Part shown: in pieces, positions 59,776 to 64,000 of the stretch
Position numbering within the stretch: the first letter of the stretch is position 1
Layout: each line of letters starts with the position of its first letter
Assembly (NCBI GenBank): GCA_050744865.1
Contig: JBOGHW010000032.1
Span: forward strand, 1-64,000
Source of the DNA: JAKACA01 sp050744865
GTDB taxonomy: Bacteria; Actinomycetota; Acidimicrobiia; Acidimicrobiales; Bog-793
DNA: 64,000 nucleotides
Direction: 5' to 3'
Notes under the pieces: generated by a model
The model's input: only the letters and a program-made list of their open reading frames with translations
Databases searched by the model: none
What the model was told of the DNA's origin: nothing
Translations under genes and position numbers: made by a program

Positions 59776-60606
59776 ATGGAACAGCTCGAAGGTCGTGTCG
59801 CCATCGTTACCGGAGCAGCCAGCGGGATAGGGCTGGCCATGGCGCACGCCTTCGCCGCAGAGGGGATGAAGGTGGTGCTGGCCGACGTCGACGAGCCGGG
59901 CCTTGCTTCTGTGCTGGGCGAGATCACCGCCGGCGGTGGCCAGGCGGTCTCGGTACCGACAGACGTCTCCGACTCCGCCCAGGTAGACGCCCTTCGCCAG
60001 GCTGCACTGGCGGCCTTCGGGGGTGCACACGTGATCTGCAACAACGCCGGCGTGGCAGTCGGCGGCCCCCTCTGGGACGTGCCGCTCGAGTCCTGGAAGT
60101 GGGTTTTCGGAGTCAACTTCTGGGGGGTGGTGCACGGCATCAGGTCGTTTGCACCCCTCCTGCGAGAGCAGGGTGCAGGCCACATCGTCAACACCGCGTC
60201 GGCCGCCGGGATCGTGTCGACGCCCTGGCTTGGTCCCTACTCGGCGACCAAGCACGCCGTCGTGGCGCTGTCCGAGACTCTTGCCCTCGAGCTGGCGGGT
60301 TCGGGCGTCGGCGTCTCGGTGCTCTGCCCCATGTGGGTGAAGACCCGTATCCACGAGTCGGACCGCAACGCCCCGGCCGAGGTGGCCCGCCTCGTGAGCG
60401 ACGAGCAGGTCGGCGCCATGCGCAGTGCCGTCGGCGCCTTGGTGGCTACGGGCGCCGAGCCTTCTCACGTCGCGGGCTTGGTAGTGAAGGCCGTGAAGGA
60501 GGACACCTTCTACGTGTTCCCACACGACCAAGTGCGCGAGGCAGCCCGTCGCCGCGGCCAGCGGATCGCCGACGGCAAGATGCCGGACCTGACCCTGTTC
60601 TCCTGA
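59776..60606 (+). CDS. Short-chain dehydrogenase/reductase
   Basis: 276 residues. Classical SDR: cofactor loop VTGAASGIGLAMAHAF (about 11-26), ADVDEPG (NAD/NADP-selecting Asp), NNAGVAVGGPLW, and the catalytic Ser/Tyr/Lys in NTASAAGIV and YSATKHAVV. The C-terminal WVKTRIHESDRNAP is the substrate lid. The alcohol/ketone substrate is unknown. It is divergent from icd and converges on folD. Confidence 0.92.
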   Translation: MEQLEGRVAIVTGAASGIGLAMAHAFAAEGMKVVLADVDEPGLASVLGEITAGGGQAVSVPTDVSDSAQVDALRQAALAAFGGAHVICNNAGVAVGGPLWDVPLESWKWVFGVNFWGVVHGIRSFAPLLREQGAGHIVNTASAAGIVSTPWLGPYSATKHAVVALSETLALELAGSGVGVSVLCPMWVKTRIHESDRNAPAEVARLVSDEQVGAMRSAVGALVATGAEPSHVAGLVVKAVKEDTFYVFPHDQVREAARRRGQRIADGKMPDLTLFS

Positions 60607-60639
60607 GGCGCCCGAACTCCGCCGCCGACCTCCACCAGG

Positions 60640-61500
60640 TCACGCCTGCGCGGCGCGACCGGCTGCTTGGACGGCATTGCGGAGGAGCATCGCCCGCGTC
60701 ATCGGGCCGACGCCACCGAGGCGCGGAGTCATCCAACCGGCGACCTCGGCAACTCCCTCGTCGACGTCGGACAGCACACGCCTGCCGACGAACGTCGTCC
60801 CCGCCCCGACGACGGCGGCGCCGGGTTTGACCATCTCGGGCGTCACGAGCCCGGCCCGCCCGGCGGCCGCCACCACGACGTCGGCAGTTGCGACGTAGGA
60901 CCCCAGGTCTCCGACGCCGCTGTGGAGGACCGTCACAGCAGCGTTGCAACCGGCGCGCTTCAAGCTGAGAAGCACTGCGAGCGGCCGCCCGATGGTGAGC
61001 CCGCGGCCGATTATCACGACGTGGCGGCCTTCCACCGGCACGTCGTTGTCGGCCAGCAGCTCGACGATCCCCTGCGGAGTGCACGGCAGGGCACGAGGCG
61101 TTCCCTGCACCAGCAAGCCGAGATTCACCGGGTGCAAGCCGTCGACGTCCTTGCGGGGATCGACGGCCAGCAGGACTTCGGCTGCGTCGATGTGAGCCGG
61201 CAGCGGCACCTGGACAAGAAACGCAGACACCCCTTCGTCCCCGTTGAACCGCCTCACGGCCTCGAGCACCTCGGCCTGGCTCGCCGTCGCCGGCAAGTGC
61301 ACCTGGGCGGAGGCTATTCCCATGGCTGCACAGTCCTCGTGCTTCATCTCCACGTAGCGGGCGCTCGGGGCGTCGTCACCGACGAGGATGGTCCCGAGGC
61401 CGGGCGTCACTCCTCGAGCCTTCAAGGCGGAGATCTCCGCCCGCAGGCCGGCCTTGATCCGGGCGGCCAGCGCCTCGCCGTCGAGCAACGACGCCGTCAT
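60640..61500 (-). CDS. folD: Methylenetetrahydrofolate dehydrogenase/cyclohydrolase
   Basis: 286 residues from ATG 61500. Interconverts methylene- and formyl-tetrahydrofolate. It supplies the 10-formyl-THF used by the adjacent purH and purN products. Motifs: SARYVEMKHEDC with the catalytic Lys, VQVPLPAHID, PRKDVDGLHPVNLGLL, the NADP site GRGLTIGRPLAVLL and PMTRAMLLRNAV. The usual GRSxxVGxP is GRGLTIGRP here. It is the last gene of a purN-purH-folD run. Confidence 0.95.
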   Translation of the reverse strand: MTASLLDGEALAARIKAGLRAEISALKARGVTPGLGTILVGDDAPSARYVEMKHEDCAAMGIASAQVHLPATASQAEVLEAVRRFNGDEGVSAFLVQVPLPAHIDAAEVLLAVDPRKDVDGLHPVNLGLLVQGTPRALPCTPQGIVELLADNDVPVEGRHVVIIGRGLTIGRPLAVLLSLKRAGCNAAVTVLHSGVGDLGSYVATADVVVAAAGRAGLVTPEMVKPGAAVVGAGTTFVGRRVLSDVDEGVAEVAGWMTPRLGGVGPMTRAMLLRNAVQAAGRAAQA

Positions 61501-61572
61501 CGGCAACCCTCCTCGGTGCCGCAGGCCGCAGTCAGGTTGCACGCCTTTGCGCTCGACACGGTGGCCGGCACC

Positions 61573-63123
61573 TCAGTGCCGGAAATGGCGCTCTCCGGTC
61601 ATCACCATGGCGAGACCCCGCTCGTCGGCGGCCGCCACGATCTCGTCATCCCTGAGCGAACCGCCGGGCTGGACCACGACGCTCGCGCCGGCGTCGGCGA
61701 CAGCGTCGAGGCCGTCGCGGAAGGGGAAGAAGGCATCGCTGGCGCCGGCTCCTCCACGCGCCCTGTCGCCGGCTTTGCCGGCGGCGAGCCTGGCTGCGTC
61801 CACGCGGCTCTGCTGCCCACAGCCGATGCCGACGACTTGGCCGTCGCGGGCCAGGACGATGGCGTTCGACGACGTCCGGGCGCAGACGAGCCAGGCGAGC
61901 TGCGCATCGCGCCACTGCTCGGCGGACGGCTCCCGCTCGGTTACGCATCGCCAGTCGTCAAGCCGAAGGTTGACTTGGTCTGCCTCCTGCACGAGCCAGC
62001 CTCCGTCGATCTGCCTGAGAGCCAGGCCGGCAGCACCGGGGGGTGCGAGGGTGAGGACGCGCATGTTCTTGCGTTTCGATACGAGGAGGTCGACGGCTAC
62101 CTCGGTGTACCCCGGCGCCACCAGCACGTCGGCCAGCGGATTGGCGACTATCTGCTCGGCCAGCTCTTCGTCGACGCCTTGTGACAGGGCCACGATGCCG
62201 CCGAATGCAGAGAGCGGGTCGCCCGCGAAGGCCTTGGCGTAGGCGTCGGCGAGTGAGCCCGCGATGGCGACGCCACAAGGGTTGGCGTGCTTGACGATGA
62301 CCGCGGCAGCAGCCCGCTCGCCTCTTGGCGGCAATGCTGCCACTTCGTGTACCAGCCGCCAGGCAGCGTCGGCGTCGAACAGGTTGAGGTACGACAGCTC
62401 GCGCCCGCCGTGCTGCAAGGCCGAGTCCCACACACCGGCCCGGCCAAGGTCACTGCTGTCCCTGTAACGGGCACCGACTTGGTGGGGATTCTCCCCATAG
62501 CGGAGGTCCTGGACGCGCTCGATCGAGATGTGCAGCGTGGCTGGCAGGGCGCCCTGCCCGGGGCGGCCGGCTACGGCCGGCGAGTCGAACCAGTTCACGA
62601 TCGCCGCGTCGTATGCCGCCACGTGGGCGAAGGCCTTGCGTGCCAAAGCCAGCCGGGTCGTTGCTGTGATCTCGCCCTCGTTGCGCAGCTCGTCGAGGAT
62701 CGACCCGTAGTCAGCCGGGTCGACGACGACGGTGACGTGGGCATAGTTCTTGGCCGCCGAGCGCACCATCGTCGGGCCGCCGATGTCGATCGTCTCCACG
62801 GAGGGCTCGGCCTGGAAGGGGTAGAGGTTGCACGCCACGAGCGAGATCGGGGTGATCCCGGCTGCTTCGAGCTCGGCCAGGTGCGAGGGCTGGTCGAGGT
62901 CGGCGAGGATCCCGCCGTGCACGGCTGGGTGAAGGGTCTTCACTCGCCCGCCCAGCATCTCGCCGGCCTGGGTCACGGCCTCGACGGTGAGGTGAGCCAC
63001 GCCCGCCTCCGACAGGGCACGAGCTGTGCCGCCGCTGGCCACGAGCTCGATGTCCAGGCTCGCAAGACCCTTTGCAAAGGCTTCGAGGCCGACCTTGTCG
63101 TATACACTGAGCAGCGCTCTCAT
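61573..63123 (-). CDS. purH: Bifunctional AICAR transformylase/IMP cyclohydrolase
   Basis: 516 residues. Last two steps of IMP synthesis. The N-terminal MGS-like cyclohydrolase (ALLSVYDKVGLEAFAKGL, ELVASGGTARAL, GGRVKTLHPAVHGGILA) is followed by the AICARFT domain (RYGENPHQ, VKHANPCGVAIA, AFGGIVAL, GDAFFPFRDGLD-like region near the end). Its ATG overlaps the purN stop as ATGA. Confidence 0.97.
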   Translation of the reverse strand: MRALLSVYDKVGLEAFAKGLASLDIELVASGGTARALSEAGVAHLTVEAVTQAGEMLGGRVKTLHPAVHGGILADLDQPSHLAELEAAGITPISLVACNLYPFQAEPSVETIDIGGPTMVRSAAKNYAHVTVVVDPADYGSILDELRNEGEITATTRLALARKAFAHVAAYDAAIVNWFDSPAVAGRPGQGALPATLHISIERVQDLRYGENPHQVGARYRDSSDLGRAGVWDSALQHGGRELSYLNLFDADAAWRLVHEVAALPPRGERAAAAVIVKHANPCGVAIAGSLADAYAKAFAGDPLSAFGGIVALSQGVDEELAEQIVANPLADVLVAPGYTEVAVDLLVSKRKNMRVLTLAPPGAAGLALRQIDGGWLVQEADQVNLRLDDWRCVTEREPSAEQWRDAQLAWLVCARTSSNAIVLARDGQVVGIGCGQQSRVDAARLAAGKAGDRARGGAGASDAFFPFRDGLDAVADAGASVVVQPGGSLRDDEIVAAADERGLAMVMTGERHFRH

Positions 63124-63704
63124 GCCCGTCCTTTCCAGGATTCAAGACTCCCGCCGTGCCGGAGCACCGACGAGATCGTGGCCGGGTAAAGCCGGCGCTC
63201 GACCTGTTTGATGCGCTCCGATAGCGTGCCAACGGTGTCGCCGGGCAGGACCTTGACCACCTCCTGGGCCAAGATCGGCCCCACGTCGGTTTCCAGCGTG
63301 GCTACGTGAACGGTACAGCCCGTCTCGTCCACCCCGGCCGCCAGAGCCTCCTCCACCGCATGCCAACCTTTGAAGGCCGGCAGGAGCGCCGGGTGCGTGT
63401 TGAGGATCCGCTCCGGGTAGGCCTCGTGTATGGCGGCTCCGAGGACCGTGCCGTAACCAGCCATGGCGACGAGACGGAAGTCGTACCGCTGCAGGGCCGC
63501 CACCACCTCGACGGTGAAGCCATCCCTGTCGAATCCGGCACCGAAGCCCGACCGCATCACCCGCTCGAGCGGGATACCCGCCTCGACCGCGATCGCCTCG
63601 GCGTCGCACGGCCTGTCCACAACCACGACGGCTATGTCCAGTCCTGCCTCGGCCAGGGCCCGCAGGATCGTTCCCTTGCCGGAGGCGAGCACTGCGATGC
63701 ACAC
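63120..63704 (-). CDS. purN: Phosphoribosylglycinamide formyltransferase
   Basis: 194 residues from GTG 63704 (VCIAVLASGKGTILRAL); upstream in-frame codons do not fit the family. Formylates GAR in purine synthesis using 10-formyl-THF. The catalytic Asn and His are in RILNTHPALLPAF, and the Asp in ATLETDVGPILAQE. The N-terminal phosphate loop reads SGKGTILRAL where most members have SGxGSNL, so the Ser and Asn that contact the substrate phosphate are Thr and Ile. It overlaps purH by four bases. Confidence 0.9.
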   Translation of the reverse strand: MCIAVLASGKGTILRALAEAGLDIAVVVVDRPCDAEAIAVEAGIPLERVMRSGFGAGFDRDGFTVEVVAALQRYDFRLVAMAGYGTVLGAAIHEAYPERILNTHPALLPAFKGWHAVEEALAAGVDETGCTVHVATLETDVGPILAQEVVKVLPGDTVGTLSERIKQVERRLYPATISSVLRHGGSLESWKGRA

Positions 63705-63913
63705 GAGCGTGCACCGTACCAGCGGTTGGCGAGCCCGGCCGAATCTCGACCTCCCGTACTGGAACCGCTCAGAGTACGCATACGACCACTTTCTGTAGCG
63801 AGAAGTAGGCAGGCACGCTTCAGGCGAGTTAGGGTCAGGAGCCTGTTCGGGAATGCGAAAGGGGTGTCTCGGACCGAAATGCACTCTATGCACGACGCAG
63901 CGGGGGAGGACGG

Positions 63914-64000
63914 CTGAGCGACAGTCCACTGGGCACGGGCTGGTGGATGGCGTCGGATGGGAACTGGTACCCACCCGAGTTGCATCCCGACGCGAGAACG
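63914..64000 (+). CDS. Start of a GWW/WYPPE-motif protein (partial)
   Basis: A 29-codon open frame runs off the right edge. It encodes SPLGTGWWMASDGNWYPPE then LHPD, the short tryptophan-rich domain (GWW-ASDG-WYPPE) found at the N-terminus of many actinobacterial membrane proteins. The only plausible in-frame start is CTG 63914, with GGGGGAGGA 4 bases upstream; no ATG, GTG or TTG is in frame nearby. The rest of the protein is not visible. It is divergent from purN. Confidence 0.5.
   Translation, partial: MSDSPLGTGWWMASDGNWYPPELHPDART

Noticed and set aside
58414..60531. A 705-codon open frame on the minus strand across icd and the SDR gene
   Set aside because: It is the shadow of icd and the SDR gene in another frame: low-complexity, Arg/His/Gly-rich, no domain, and it crosses the divergent promoter region.

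Overview
The window looks like a chromosomal segment of a high-GC actinobacterium, most likely of class Acidimicrobiia. This rests on the two WhiB regulators, the UPF0182 membrane protein, the PDZ-Lon (YlbL-type) protease, the WRHPSE-motif HtrA-like protein, the DUF2342-type zincin, the actinobacterial Sdh1-type succinate dehydrogenase with a single membrane subunit, and frequent GTG/TTG starts. The taxonomic call is inference; no rRNA or other marker gene is present. No tRNA, rRNA, CRISPR array or insertion sequence was recognised.

Layout. 1-1.1 kb: start of a probable cupin gene (minus strand) and an ECF41-type sigma factor with an excellent match to its own promoter motif. 1.4-12.8 kb: accessory genes (DUF3565 protein, kinase-like/flippase-like membrane fusion, acyl-CoA synthetase broken by a frameshift, YjbR-like protein, RCC1-repeat lipoprotein, cation exchanger, secreted S53 peptidase, aldo/keto reductase). 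12.9-15.4 kb: tandem-domain MarR regulator divergent from an MFS exporter. 15.8-27.7 kb: envelope and quality-control genes (UPF0182, DivIVA-phage-head-motif fusion, PDZ-Lon, HEAT protein, MoaE, actin-like protein, HtrA-like pseudoprotease, DUF2342 zincin). 27.7-33.1 kb: WhiB, glutamate formiminotransferase, WhiB, and a divergent VWA/MoxR-type AAA pair. 33.1-38.2 kb: sulfotransferase, sdhCAB and an SCP2-like protein.

38.7-56.3 kb is a complete-looking Wzx/Wzy-type exopolysaccharide locus: phosphoglycosyl transferase, flippase, polymerase/ligase, chain-length regulator/tyrosine kinase, glycosyltransferases, a UDP-sugar 2-epimerase and nucleotide-sugar dehydrogenase (suggesting an acidic N-acetylhexosamine uronate), a GH5 glycosidase, and four sulfotransferase domains, one fused to a family 2 glycosyltransferase. 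The core is a run of genes joined by 4-base start/stop overlaps. The best reading is a pathway for a sulfated acidic exopolysaccharide; this is the most notable system here. 56.3-64 kb returns to core metabolism: mdh, a YbjQ-like protein, icd, an SDR, folD, purH and purN, then the first codons of a GWW/WYPPE-motif gene.

A second, cross-cutting theme is short tandem duplications at gene ends. In at least four genes (YjbR-like, S53 peptidase, MFS, UPF0182) the duplicated unit carries the stop codon, leaving ghost copies of the gene's 3' end just downstream.
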